Shown here piece by piece: positions 11,001 through 26,000 of a DNA stretch of 64,000 nucleotides. A model generated the notes under the pieces. It worked only from the letters and a program-made list of their open reading frames with translations. It was not told the origin of the DNA and searched no databases. Made by a program: the position numbers and the translations under genes. Source of the stretch: Vanilla planifolia (lineage: Eukaryota > Streptophyta > Magnoliopsida > Asparagales > Orchidaceae); assembly GCA_023846275.1 (NCBI GenBank), contig CM043865.1, positions 6,064,068 to 6,128,067 on the forward strand, written 5' to 3'. Numbering within the stretch: the first letter of the stretch is position 1; the number at the start of each line of letters is the position of its first letter.

Positions 11001-14000
11001 GACCAATTAAGAAAGCATCGATCATTTATGTTAACTAATGTCTCCATTTGCTTGTAAATGAAACAATACTAAGAAGTTTGGATTATCACACAGCTAATTG
11101 GGACAAAGAACTTTTTTTAGTTTCTGCAAGAATGTGAGGCATACATATTTTAAAAAACAGGTACAAAATAATATTTGGAAGCACTTTGTGCATTATAAAC
11201 GACGAAAATGTTGTTTTTGTTTGCTATTTTTTTTGTTATTTTCTGTTTGAATCTTGTTGGTGATGACATTGAGAACCACCGATGATCCAGGAGGATCAAG
11301 AAGGTTCTCAAGGGAGGTCATTAGAAGTTATGAAGATAGTATGAGAGGAAGCTATAGGCCTTGAAAAGCTTTGAGGATATATAACTTTGAGAATTTGCTC
11401 TCAAGTGGCATCGGGTTGGTTCAAGGAACTCTCAAGAGGTGTTGCATTAATATGAAGGCCCTTCAACATTTAAGAAAATGTCTCGAAGAGATGGCTTGAG
11501 ATGATTTTGATACTTGTATAGTCTTGAGGTGAATAATGATTTCAAGGGGCATATCCAAGGTATTAACAAGGTTCTTGAAGGGTTTGAAGTGTTAGAGAAA
11601 AAGATGATCTCAAGGGATTTGTTGTCATCTTTGGAAGGAAGGAAATATCTCATGAATGTCTAGAGGGGATTGGATAAGCTTGTGGAAATATTTAGGTAAC
11701 TAGAGAAAGGTCCGAGGGGTGTTTCCAAGGGTGTTTAGGATGCTTATGGGCTAAATAAGATTAAGTCTTGCATCGTGGGATATTTTGAACCTATTATAGT
11801 TGGATTTTGGTTGAACTATGAATTAGAAAATTTTGGAGTATCTTCTCACCTTTTCAACAGCCTTTGAAGTATCGAAATATATGTTTTATTGAGAGAATTA
11901 TGCCCAAATTACCATAATTGTGATTAAGCTTTTCGAATAATTTTGGATTCAATATTTGAATATTCGTAAAACCAGGATTAGTTGTGATTTCAATTTAAAT
12001 GGCAAGATTTGAGTTTATTTGTTTACTAGCTTGTTAAGACTAGATTTTTAATGCTTATCCCCTTTATATTGTTTTAAAGTTTCATAGAGTATATGATGGA
12101 TTCTTGAGGGAATGAAGCAAGATTGAAGTTTAGAGAGATATATTGTAGTGTTTTCGGGATTGACAATATTGAGATGATTTACAATGTTAGAAAATTATTT
12201 CAGGCTTTAAAGGCTGTTTATGAGAGTCTAGTTTGTAAATAGATGGTTTTAAGTTTTTTTTAATTCAAGACTAATTTTTTGAGTAGTAATTCTATTGTGT
12301 TTCCACTTTTAAGTTGTGTTCTCTGTTTTATGCCACTATCTTTTATTGTTGTTATTTGTACAACCACTCTTAGGTGGGATGATTAGATCTAGTGTTAAAG
12401 TGTTTGATCTTACTTAGGGTTAGATCTTGATGATTAGAGTTTGTCTTTGTGTGATCTAGTTGAAGAGTGGGAGAATCATTAAGAATGATAGTAACATAAG
12501 GAAAGATGTTGCAAGATGGAGAACCATTTAGGTTGTTTGAACAGAAAGTGCCTTTTTTAAATCAACAAGAGTAACTTCTTGTGGGCATGACGAGGCAAAA
12601 GGGAGATGGTGACCCCTATCTCTATGAGCCATTAGTAGATGGAGATGAGTCCATTAAAAAGAAAGAAGGGTCAATAATAAGGGTAAGAAGAGTTATACTT
12701 AGGTGATGGTGATTGTGACCATGAAGATCTTGCAATTTCAAATGACAATGGTGTTATGAAGCCTGCCATGGTGCAGGTATAGTGTAATTGTCATGCCCCA
12801 CTTATCTTATCACCCAATTTAATATAGTATACATATCGGGTTATATCAAAATATGCAATGATAATAAAGACTCTTTATATTACTCGCAGACAAAGATGAT
12901 AATATTACAACATTCAAGCTCGATTCTCTTTGATCAAATAAATCATAACATGACGCAAAATATTAACATTATCCTAGCATATGCATATCAACTCTAAAAT
13001 AAGAGTATGTACAATCCGTATATATTTAACAAGAATATCACTTCTACACTCTTCACAAAACGCTCTTTCAAAACTTATCTTAAATGTTACCAGGCTTCCC
13101 ATCTGCTTATGCATTTATAGCATACCTTATAATACAAGTAGGTGATGAATTTATAAAGCACAATAGGTAAATTGTTATTTAGACATAATAATATAGAATG
13201 AATTATAATAATGAAAAACTTAAAATAATGAAAGAGCAATAATAAAAACATAACATTTGTGTAATAAATATAGAAAAGGATATGAGCATGTAAGAGCATA
13301 TGTAATCAAGTTAACACATGTGATCAAGTTAATATATATGATTATATTAACTATATAATCATGTTAGTGTAAATAGATACAGAATTATGGCCATATCAAT
13401 TCCTTAGATATTTGTATTTGTTCTTTTTTGTATCATCATGATCTAACACTCAATATCTTTCTCACAATACTTAGATTTTTTTTTTCTAATGATTATTATT
13501 CTGGTTTTATGGATCCCATTACATATCATGCCATATCATTTAGCATTTCATTATATTATGTAGATCTTAACTATGAGCAAAATTATAAATGGTTAAAAAT
13601 ATGGCACATGGCCTAGTATTCCTTATCAGCCTTTCATTGAATGCACATGATGACTTTTAATTCATAAGTATAGATTTGTAGTTCTCATTAGCCTTGCATT
13701 ATGTGCATGCAACAACTTTTATTTCCCTGTTGGTAATACATCTCATTTGAACCCGTAGTTCTCATCAACGTTACACTATGTGCGTGTTATTTTTTTTGCA
13801 AGTGATATCATATCATATCTCAGGGTTGTCTCATAATCCTTATCAACCCTACTTTTTGTGCATTTGATGACTCTTATTTTTTTCATTTCCATTCATTTAG
13901 CCCATAATGATGAGAGATTATGGTTGTTAAGGATAATCATAAGGAAATCACAAGTTATTTATCTAATCATACCATATTATCAAGTCATATCATCATGCTA

Positions 14001-17000
14001 TATCATTTTGTCAAATCAATATCATCATTGATTGACATAAGGCTCATGTGGTCTCATCATATCATATTCTTATGACATGTCATTTCATTAGCTATCATAA
14101 GGCCCATATAGCCTGTTTTTTTTTCACTTTTTATTTCTCATTCATTCTTTTTACTTTTTATTAATTATCTCTTTTTAGAATCAAGTGTATTCATTCTAAT
14201 CAAATGTATTACTTAGATGTATATGATTCAATCTTATAACACACAACAAATGATGCTAATATTATGTTGCATATTATCACACAATATATATATATATACA
14301 TGCATAAAGAAAATGATGGTATGTAATCATGGTCGTATTAATGCATTACACAAAGATAAATAACAATAACAACTTTATATGATAGTTATTTTAATTTATC
14401 TACTTGTGGTTGATCTTGTTCCAATTTCTCTTTTCCCTTAGTTTCTTATATATAGAAATCATACTTAATTACTCATTTTGGTATTTACATTATGCTTCCT
14501 AATTCTCATCTTACTGCACAAAACACCAAATTTTCCCAAATCTAAGATGCTTGGATGTACTGTACTTTCAACCCAACATATGCTTGTCTGGCCATGGCAT
14601 ACCATGTGTCAAAGGGATGTACTGTACACTTAGTTCAGGACAGACACCTGCAGTTACCCTTCTGGTCTGTTTGTCTTCAAATGTGATTTAAAACCCATAG
14701 AAAACAATTCCGGAAGCTTAAAGCAGATGGCTATACCATGAACACATTATCATAAGCTCTTTTGCTGCAGCCCATTTACTTCTGGCAGCTGCAGTTCCTA
14801 ATCCTTTTTCTCCAAATTTCTCCCAACTGCAGCTAGCTTATTCTTCTCCTTGGATTCCTTGACTTTCTGCAGCACCTTCCTCCTTTACTTCGGCATTTTA
14901 CTCACTTCAGCAACTCCTGCTCTTTGCTGAGTTGCTGCATCAGCTATCCAACTCTTTTGCTGTGGCAATTTCTTCTTGCTTCACTGCTCTTCCTTTGCAA
15001 ACACAGCAGCTTTGCTGCTCTCTTATTTGCTTTCATATGATAATTTCCTTGCTGCTGCCCCAGCTTCCTCTTGCTCTCTCTCAAGTTCTCACTCAACTTC
15101 ACCCCACAAATCTTCCCTCCCAAAGCCAAGCTTCTGCTCCATTTTGTCTGTTTTACAGAAGCTAGAACTCTAAGGTGGGTTAAAGTTTTGGAAATTCCCT
15201 TAGCTACCCTTAACTAATAAGGATAAAATACCTGTTGGACATAAGAATTAAGCAATTCAGCTTTAAATATTAAGCAAAATGCCTCTTTTATTTCTTAAAT
15301 CTTTACAAATTTATAACTAATTCATTTAAGCTCTAAAAATTGTAATCCATGCGTCATTCAATTTTCTCTCGAGGTGTTCTTCCCGAATATATGCTCATTT
15401 TCAGAATTTGAAAGACTTTACAGTTAACAATTTTTCCAGATTTATCAAATATTAATATTTTATTTTGAAACATGTTAAAATCAAAATGTTAATATCCAAC
15501 ATCTAATTTTTGGATATTACAATAATGTTTCAACTTATAGAAGGAAGCTTGATGTTGATAAAAACATGTGTGGTTAGATCAGTTAGGGTTGTGTTTCTCC
15601 ATCTGTTGGTGTGCTAGCATAAACAAGATATCATTTGTGAGATTGAGACTAACTCTTCATGCATTAATGTGGTGGTATAATTTTCTACATTCTGATGTTG
15701 TATAGAGCTGTAGCTAGAGTTAATTCAAGTAGTTTTGTGAGGAATTTTATCTCATCGGCTACAAGAAAGTTAGATAGTGGAAGTGGCATGTGCTCCAACA
15801 ATTAGAATAGTTAGTACAAAATTATATTGCTAAGTTCTAATGACCGGTTTTGTTGTAAGTTTGGATTAGAAAAGAACCCTTAGTGTTTAATTGGATTGCA
15901 TTATGCACATTGACACAAAGTTGTCATTCTTTCCCTTTATCCATATATGGCAGGTGAGCATGTTTGTAACTGCCAATAAGAAATGTTTTTGAAATGAGAG
16001 CCCAAGGATGGTGGTTTCAAGAGCATAAATCAAAAGAGAGAATCAGGTACTCTTGGTTTTGTAAGAGATCATTTTTCATTATTATAAGTTTGGTCATATC
16101 AAGATTTATTGATGATAATTGCATCTTGAGTTGAGGAAGCAAATGGACAAGGGAGATGTTGGGAAGGCTAAGAAGGTTGTTTCTAATATTTTTTAAGACA
16201 TTTTGTTTTGGAAGGTTTTAATGCATTTGACTAGGGTATATCTTTTGATGGTGAAGACCCATGAGAAGGGCAAGAAAGTTATCTAGAAGAAACTTACTAT
16301 AAAGACTAGCTCTCAGAAAGAGTTGTTCTTGGTTTATAATCAATCGAGGAGCTAGTGAGAGCTATTTTTAATTCTTGATGTCACAATTAATCTAAGTATT
16401 GTGAGTGTAATGGAAAGATTCGCTTTGGCTATGATATCACACTCACATTCATGCATGATAAGTTGGATTCATGATCTTGTATAGGTGATATACAATGTGT
16501 TGTCCCTTGATGTTTGTTAAGTGATTTATGGAAATAGGTGCTTGTTAGGTCGTGATGTAGTTCATTTTTAGAGGCAATAAAAGATTAAGTTTTACAAAGG
16601 GTAGACTTATTGGCCTGATGGGCATTGAGGTACCTAACCTTCTAAGATTGAGAAAGGTTATGTTAGCTTGTTTTGTACATTTAAGCATAAGCAATTAGTG
16701 GAAGATCTAGATTACTTTGAGACGTCTATTTGGAGGAGCTTTTGAAAGGGATTGTACGACTCATTGGAGGCGGTGGATACCCAAGGAGCTTTTGAAGTGT
16801 TTTGATGCTTAGAATTCCTTTATTGATAGTATAATCACTCACATGAGTGAGAGTGTTCTTCAAAGATTTGACATATTATTTGGGATGATAATGGAGTTTC
16901 TTGAGGGAGGTTTCGAGAAGTTAGGAGGATAGCTTGAGAGGAAGTTTTGGGCTTCAAGAAGGCTCAAGGATGGTAATAGAGACTTTGAGAATTTTCTTTC

Positions 17001-20000
17001 AAGAGGAATCAATGTAGCTCAAGGAGTTTCAAGATGTTTTCTAGTAGTATTAAGACCCTTCTATAGTTAGGTAAATGTTTCTAAGAGGTGGCTCAAGTTA
17101 GTTTTTAGACTAATGGAATCTCAAGATGAATTTTGGCCTCAAGGTGCATACTTGAGATATTAGGTTGAGTTCTTGAAAGGCTTGATGTGCTACAAAATGA
17201 GATTCTCTTAAAGGACTTGCTATAGCCTTTGTGAAGGCAAGGAAGGTCTTGTCAATGTTTTGATGGGATTTGACAAATCTCGTGGAAGACTTAAGATAAA
17301 TAAAACAATTGTCGAGGGGTGTTTTTTAGGATTGGTCGAGTACAGGCTAAACTAGATTAGATTTTGCATTGTGGGCTCTTTTCGAACTTGTTGTAGTTGG
17401 ATTTGTTTGAGCTTTGAACTAGAAGATTATGAATTGCCTTATTAGTTTTTTGACGTACTTTGAATTATTGAATTACAAATTATATGGAGGAAACAATGCC
17501 TAAATTATTGTGGCCGTGATAAGAATTGATTCAAGATTTGAATGCCGTAAAATCAGAATTAAGTTGTAATCTGAATTCAAATATTAGAGATTTAAGCTTA
17601 TTTTGTTTTATAATTTAGTAATATTAAATTTCTAATATTTATCTCCTTTTATATTATATCAAGGGATCTTAAATTATGTGAGGGATCTTGAGCAAGATGA
17701 TGAATCATGATTGGAGATTGGAGAGGTCTCAAGATGTATACATGAGATATGAGGTTAGAGTTCTTGAAGGGCTTGATGTGTTATAGAATGAGAATCTCTT
17801 GAGGGGCTTGCTATAACCAAGGGAAGGAAGGCCTTGTCAATGTTTTGAGGGGATTGGGCAAATCTAATGGAAGACTTCAAGGTAACTAAAGCATGGCTTG
17901 AGGGGTGTTTTTGAGGATGATTTGGTTGAGTATAGCTAAACTAGATCAGATTTTGCATTGTGGACTCTTGAACTTATTGCAGTTGGATTTGTTTTGAGCT
18001 ATGAACTAGAAGATTTTGAAATGCTTTGTTAGTTTTCTAATGTACTTCGAATTATTGAATTACATGTTATATGGAGGAAGCTACAGCTAAATTACTGTGG
18101 CCGTGATAAGAATAGATTCAGAATTTGAACATCGTAAAATTAGAATTAAGTTGTAATCTGAATTCAAATATTAGAGATTTAAGTTTATTTTTTTTCATAA
18201 CCTAGTAACATAAGTCCTTTAATATTTATCTCTTTTTATATTATATCAAGGGTTTTTAAACTATATAAGGGACCTTGAGTGACATAATGAAACGTGATTG
18301 GAGATTGGAGAGATCTTTTATGATGTGGTGTTTTTAAAATTGAGATTATTGAAGGGATCTATTCTAGGTGAGAATTGTTTCAGAGCTTGGGGTGTTTGCC
18401 AAGTTTCAAGTTATTTTGTAATTGAAGATTAGCATTTTCTTGGATAATTCTATTGTGTTTCTACTGCATTCTCTATTCATCTAACAACTTTTTGCACTGT
18501 TATTTTGTACAACCTGTCTCTGGTGGGACTCATTACATCGATCTTAGTTGTCGATATGTTTGTGTTGTGTTGTAGGTATACATTTATTGGTGTCCTTTTT
18601 ATATACATTCTTTCTGATTTAGAACTACTGTGCAACTTATGTATTAAATGATTAATATTGATTCTGAAGTTTGTTCCATAATTTTCTTAGTTTATTTTGC
18701 ATATACAAGCTTTTGTTTGAACTTTTTTTTAATCCAGAGAATGGGCAATGTTGTGTATCGGGAAGAGTATGAGGCTTCCATGTGCGGTTCTGTTGCAGGT
18801 TTGGTTATGCTTTCATTCCTTGCTTCATTTTACTTTAATGAGCATCTTTTTTGGTGAGAAGGTCACTATGCTATTTATTGGCATTATTTTTGAATAGATC
18901 GGTCTCGTGAAAGTGTTTTTGAGGATGAAGCTGAGACAGAGACTGGCATCTTGCCAGGAGCATTTGAAAACAATTTTTCATTCAAGATTACTAGCAAGAA
19001 GAAAAAATTGCAACAGAAGGCATGCACCCAAAGGTTGTACGGAGTTGGTCCTAATTTGTATGACCCTTATCCTGATGGCAAATCTGCAGATCACTCCGCA
19101 CCCATTGTTGGTAAGAGGCCTTCAAGTACCCTTAATGTTGGTACTGCACCAACTAAGCGGACGCGAACAGCTGCAAGGCAGCGAACTGTGAATTGTTTTG
19201 GTACTGGAGTTACTGGGTCCCTTCAAAGAACTAGTAGAACAGATGTTTCAAGTGGCGACACTAGTTCATTCCAAGATGACCAATGTTCATTACATGGTGG
19301 TTCACAGCCCTGGAATCATTTAGAAGTTGAATCTACAGCAGATTTTGAAAGACGCTTGCCATTTGATGGTATTCAGATGCCTAGAAAATCCAAAAAGAGA
19401 AGGAAGTCCAAGCATTTATGGTGTAAAAGTTCATTAAACCTTTCTGATTCTGGTGCTCTGATTCTTCCAGGAAAAGTAAGCTTATTTCTTGTTAAGTTCT
19501 CTCAGTTTTGAATCTTTTTTAAATCCAGTTATTACCATGGTGTGCAGGCCACTTCATATGAACAAAGGTTGCAAGCTGATTCCGTGATGCGCCAAGATCA
19601 GGTAATTCTATCTGTAATAATATCTGCTTATGGAGTTTTCTTGCTAAAATGAACGATTAGGTGCATGATTTGCCATATTAGTGTGTTTTGTAAGCTGTCC
19701 CAAAACTTCTTAAGGTTATTTGTATGCCTTGAATTCCTTTAACGCCATCCAGTGCTTTCAAACTCTTTCTAAGCTCACTTGTTAAGTAATTCAGTTTTTG
19801 TGATCTTCTAGTCTACAAATCATGGCCTTTTTAACTGTATCAGTTTTAAATTTCTTACTATTTTAAGAACTTGTGCCAGAAACGTGCAAATTGACTGCTG
19901 TCAGCCATGTGGAATGCAGCAAATGTTGTGGTGCCAGAGTAAGGCATAAATGCATTTTTGATAGGTTTTTAATATTTTTGTGGGATATGTGTGTGAAGCT

Positions 20001-23000
20001 AGAAAATAAATCAAATCGTAATGAACAATGTCAAAATCCAAAGCAAACTAAAAATCTAAATATTGCCTGAAAACTGAGCTAAACCAAACAAACCAAACTC
20101 ACTGATTGAACTTCATTAATAGATCAAATTTAGAGTTCAGAACTCAGATTTTACCCCGATTAGAGTCAAAAGCTGTCAAACTTAATCGATAAAATCATAA
20201 AACTGAATTGAAAAATGTATTATACAACATAGGTCGTGTTTTTTCTAGCGCTTTGCTTTCTTAGATTGAAAAGTTGTACTAAAGATGAAAAATTATTGAA
20301 TCTCATATTGGATCTGAAATTAAGCCAAATTGATTGAATATTATTGGTCTGATTTAGTTTTTCAGTTTAAATTGAATAATGCACATTCTTAGTTTGGGAC
20401 CTCGAGCTATTTCGTGTGTACAATGGTTTTGAGAAATATGCCATCTTGGTTTATTAGCACAGCTTAATATGCGCAGAGGCCTATTTAAGCATCATGTCAG
20501 TATTTACAAAAGTATTAACTGCCTTAAATAATTCTTTCTTATCTCGATGGATTACCTCTTTCTCCACCTATGACTTGTGAACCTTAATCTTTTTTAGTTC
20601 ATAATAATTGTGCTTGGATTGGTGGTCTAAAATCTTGATTTAGTGGCATTTGTGATGCATCATAAGATGTGGCATGTACAATGTTGAAATGTTGCCTAGT
20701 TGGTGCATATGTTTATTATAGATTTGCCTAAGGCAAACATGGAGAGATTGTTCTCGTGTGCATTTTCAATAAGCTCATTTTTTGTTCTGGTTAGGACTTA
20801 GCGCTATTTGGTTTAAACTAGAAAGTCAAAATGAATGATAATATTTGATTGGTTTGGAAAAATTTGGTTCAATTTTTGGTTGGAGATTTGAGTTTTTTTG
20901 TATTTGGTTTTTGGTTTGGTTTTTCAATCTAAGATACTAAATTGATTGAAAAAGCCAAACCTATAGTATTTTATATTTTTATGTTCAAATAAGCTTGGTC
21001 GATTCAATTTTATGGTTTGGTGAATTCGATTTTATTGTAAGTTAGCCAAAATCTATGGTTTGGTGAATTCGATTTTATTGTAAGTTAGCCAAAATCTAGT
21101 TTCTGGATCTTGGATTTCATCCGTTATTAACCAAGTTCAAACTAAAAGTTCGATTTTTAGCTTGACTTAATCGAAAGCCAATCGATTCGTCCAATTGGTC
21201 AACTGAGCCAACCGAATGTACACCCTTACTATTAAAATTATCTCTTATTACTTTTTTTTTGGCAAAAGCTTTACTTTGGTAGAGATTTTCTGTGATAATG
21301 GTAAAATTGGGATTACTTGTGTTTTGGCTCCAATGACCTTTCCCATATTATTGCAAAGGATGTCGTTTTATGCAATTCATTAAAAACGAAAGTATTCATT
21401 AAACCTCACCAGCTAGACGAGTTCAAAATAAGGGTGATAAGGGTTTTCTTGATGAGTGTGCTGCTATTTTTTTTCTTTTTTTTGAATAATCCTTATTATT
21501 TTGCAACTAGTTGTCCTTCATAGCTGTTGTAAATTTTACATTGCTGTGGTTGCACAGCATTTGTCTTATTATCAAATGTGAACTGAACTTGCACATGAAA
21601 ATTAATGCCTAATGTATGCTTCACACGTTTTTTTGCCTTCATGTGGTCCTCATGACATTACAGCAAATTTCATTGAGTAATTCTTGGTTTGTTACTCAAA
21701 GTGAGTAAAAAAATGGGTTCATATTGTTTGTTAGTAATATGAATGGTTGCTTCCTAGAGCATAAAATACATGGAAGCCTCATGGAACCTTTTTATCCCCA
21801 ATTTTGTCATTAACCTTTTTTAGATCAGCATGTTGTTAGAGAGAACAGATATTATAGAATAATAGTTGCAAAATAAATCCTTATTATTTTGCAACTAGTT
21901 GTCCTTCATAGCTGTTGTAAATTTTACATTGCTGTGGTTGCACAGCATTTGTCTTATTATCAAATGTGAACTGAACTTGCACATGAAAATTAATGCCTAA
22001 TGTATGCTTCACACGTTTTTTTGCCTTCATGTGGTCCTCATGACATTACAGCAAATTTCATTGAGTAATTCTTGGTTTGTTACTCAAAGTGAGTAAAAAA
22101 ATGGGTTCATATTGTTTGTTAGTAATATGAATGGTTGCTTCCTAGAGCATAAAATACATGGAAGCCTCATGGAACCTTTTTATCCCCAATTTTGTCATTA
22201 ACCTTTTTTAGATCAGCATGTTAGAGAGAACAGATATTATAGAATAATAGGTTGAAATGGTTGGAATAAAATTATATGGCTTGCAAGTAAAAGGACAAGA
22301 AGCCAAGTTTAATCAGAATTGTTCCATTTAGTAGGTTAATACTGTACCATCAAGCTGCAACATTGATATATAATATGCATGAATTTCCATGTGGCCATTT
22401 GGTTGGATATTTGGTAACGTTTTGTCATTAACTATCAGCTATTATGTAATATATCCTTTATTATCATTGTTTCTTCAATATAACAATTTTGGTAATTACC
22501 TTAAGATGCTAATAATGGATAAACTTTTCATTTGTATTTCAAAATAGATTTTATTTTCTTAAAAAAATAATGCTATGTATTTCAACTAATTATACAAATC
22601 TTCATTAATATGCTGCTGCAGTGTGAACTCCTAAAAAACTTCCTTGTTAACTTTATGATGCATTAGTTTTCTATGGCAAAAATTATTGAGTTTAACGCAA
22701 AGTAATGCAAGAAATTGGTTTTCAATAGTTTAGCATTCTTCCATCTCATCTTCTATTATAATTCTTTTGTGATTTCATTGTAATCAATTTGGGCATGTAT
22801 TTTAAGATTGCTAACATTTTCCAATTATTATAAAAAAAACTTATCATTCAAAGTACAATGTGGTTAGAGATGTCAAATGAAACAATGAAACAGCATCAAT
22901 AGTAAGTCTTAATCCAATTAGATGGGTTTGGCTACATGAGCCATTTATTGTCATCACAATATGTTCTATAACAACTCCTTTTTTATATTGAAAGATGTTA

Positions 23001-26000
23001 ATTTCTTAAAATTATATCTTTTTGGGTTTATTGTTTCCATTGTTCATGATAAACAATTTTAGCAATTCACATCTCTTCATAAGCATTTAATGACCTTTGC
23101 TTATATGATCATACCATTTAAGGCATTTTTCTGTAAGCTTAGCCTCAATTTGTGTTATGCGAACTTTCTTTCATACTTGCTCATCTCTCTCTATAGGTGC
23201 CAAGAAACTTTATTGTATGATTTGATGAGTAATAACATATATAGCGCTAAAAAAACGACTTAGCATAGAGCCTACATTCAATCATAATTTGGAACTCTTT
23301 AGTCAATCTTTGTTGAGTTGTTGTCATGTCATTTAATGATCTTTTTTTAATATGATAATACCTTTTAAGTCAACTCTCTTTAAGCTTATTCTAAATTTGT
23401 ATTATACAAACTTTCTCTCATTCTCACTCATCTATATCAGTAGACATCAAGGCAATTTATCTTTAGGATTTGACAAATAAGAGCATACACAACTAATTCT
23501 AAATGATATGGAGCCTTGATCCAATTGTAATTTGAAACTCTTTAGTCAATCTACTTTGAGTTTATATGTAATTTTTATGTAGTATATGTTTGTAATGATT
23601 TCAATATGTAATATACTAACTCATTTTATACCAAGATTTTTTGTAGTACTTTCTTGGTAGGAAATACATTTGATATTCATTGCTTTTTTATCACATCAAA
23701 CCAAACAAATGGAAAAATGATATTCCGTACTAGGTTGTTCATTGTGCAACTAGTTTGTGAGAGGGTAAACCTTCTATTAAATGTATGATGTGGAAAAAAA
23801 TTATTTTTGTAAATTAAGTTCTTGTTTTCTCATAACATTAGCTTCTTTTTTTTCTTGCTTGTATCTTTTATTATTTTATAAATATTTCTTTTGTTATTAG
23901 CATTTCTCTCATTTCTTTATGTTGTTTATTTTTTTCTTCTCTTCTCTCTGGCAAGAGAGGAACCAAATACCTTGTTTCATCAACTCATCAACTCATATTT
24001 TGACATTAATACTTTTTTTTATTCATCTCATATTATTTTTATTCGTCATTATTCTCTTATTTTATAGAGGTATGGAGATAATATTTTATTATAAAATATA
24101 TATTATTTTTATTTCCCACATAATATGTGAGATTTGATCAAGAAAATTTATCGTTTCAAAAATTCGCATTGCAAGGGCATAATGTGAAAGCACTATAAGT
24201 GTACTTATTGAACTTTTCTAGAAACAATTTAGAGTATAATTTTCGATATTTTTGTTCTATGTTTCCTGCTTTTTTGTAATTATCTCGATATTTTTGAGTT
24301 TACTAGGAGTATTGGTAGTCATTGTTCATAACATACTTTGTTGGAGAATACTGTTTCATTTGTCACCCAATTTTCAGACTCGTACTCAAACTTTATGTTA
24401 TTTAATCTTTCTGTTTTTCTCTCTTTGCATTGATTCTTATTTTTGACAATCATTGTGAATGTGTTGACTTGTTTTAAAGATTGAATAGAAAAAGGAGTTA
24501 ATTTAATAGCAATAGGATAATATAGACCTATAATGTACTCTGACAATGCTGTATCTTGTCTATAAGTATTTCTAATTTCATGATTTGTCGGAATTTAGTA
24601 TATTCTTATACTGTTTGTTTTTTTTTTATTTAATAAGTTATATCATTTCCTTCACTTTACTTAAATGTGCACATGGGTAAAATTTTTCTTTAATTAATTT
24701 TTTAAATTTACTCTGTTATTTCTATAATTATACCAATTTTTAAATGAGGACTCCAAGCTATCGCATAACTTGTCATGTTTAATTGAGCATGCATCACTTT
24801 ATTAGTGAATGAATAGTTGTATAAGGAAAAATTTATCTTTAGTTGTTCCAACTAAATATCTAATTTCTTTGTATTTATAATTAGATAAATCAAGGATAGC
24901 ATTTACCTTGAACAAATATTGTCGATTTCCGTGTCGTCGAATAGATGAGATTGGTGATACCGTCTTAATCTTCATCTCCAATTATTTTTGGATTATCATT
25001 TAATTCAGAGTTTTTTTAATTAAGAGAATTGTCTTTTGACAAATTGTCTTTTAATTCCATTGTTTTTAGAGATTAAGATTTTAACACAATCTTTATTAAT
25101 ATTTGCATTTGTTGGGTTAATAGAATTATCTGTGCCGCTAACTTTGACGGTGACATAATCGGCATAGTCACTTGATTAAGACCTTAATCTTTTTATTCCC
25201 TTTTACTGCTTGCTCTTTAACTAATTTCTTCTTAGCTCTTGTCATTGGCGTTGAATTGATGTCTTTGATAGTAAAATATATAATCTTTCTACTAGACGTT
25301 TCTCTTTGAGCCATTAATAGTAGACCTTATTTTAGAGTTGTAATGGTGGAATTGAAATGCGAGAATGACAAATGAACTAAAGAAAAAAGAAAAAGAGAGT
25401 TCTTTTTAAATATTAGGAATTGACTTTGTTCACCTTTCTTCTCCTTTATTCTAAAAGTTTAGATATAATATTTTATTACAAAATATTTATTATTTTTATC
25501 TTACATGATACATGAGGTTTGACAAAAAATTCATTGTTGCAAAAATCCTTACATATTGTTGCATTTGCGGGGATGACTACATCCTTGGCATTGTTCACGT
25601 ATGTGGACAGTACCCAGTCACACACACGTGCAGCAGTCTCTCGCAACCGTGCTCACTTTGGTGTGCATACAGTGAGTTTCTGTGCATAGTTGCATACTCA
25701 GTCATGCCGCATTGTACTGCTTGACGATTTTTTATTGTTTTGTCTCCTTGATTTTTTTCTCAATTATGATTTTCTTGATGATTTAATGAACATATAATCG
25801 ATCTCTTGATCATTATCATTAATAGTGATCCTACTTTTGTAAGTTTTCCTTTGGGCTTTGTATATATGCCTCTTCTATACTTTTCTTCTCGAAATCTTCC
25901 CTTGCATGAAATTTCATTAGTTTGTCATCATATTTGCAAAGTGACTATGACTAATGTCCTTTCTTCTCTATTAAAAACTTACATATTTGCATTCATTAAC

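Larger units (their letters stand above)
10889..18737 (+). other. EAF1 giant intron (7.85 kb) filled by a nested retroelement
   Basis: Donor AAG|GTAGAA, acceptor AATCCAG|AGA. Almost the whole intron is repeats: two diverged direct repeats (about 11285-12455 and 16890-18560) flank a 4.4-kb stretch that itself contains a solo-LTR-like insertion (12789-15521). No retroelement protein could be recognised in the rest of the internal part, so the outer element looks non-autonomous or fully decayed. Without it the intron would be only about 0.6 kb. Confidence 0.75.

Noticed and set aside
14932-15173. Overlapping ORFs rich in Ser/Leu in the CT-rich block
   Set aside because: They come from the pyrimidine-rich part of the solo-LTR-like segment, not from a gene.
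20017-20400. Possible MITE (AAACCAAACAAACC... and CAGTTTAAATTGAAT)
   Set aside because: Composition resembles plant non-autonomous elements, but no matching terminal inverted repeats or target duplication could be found.
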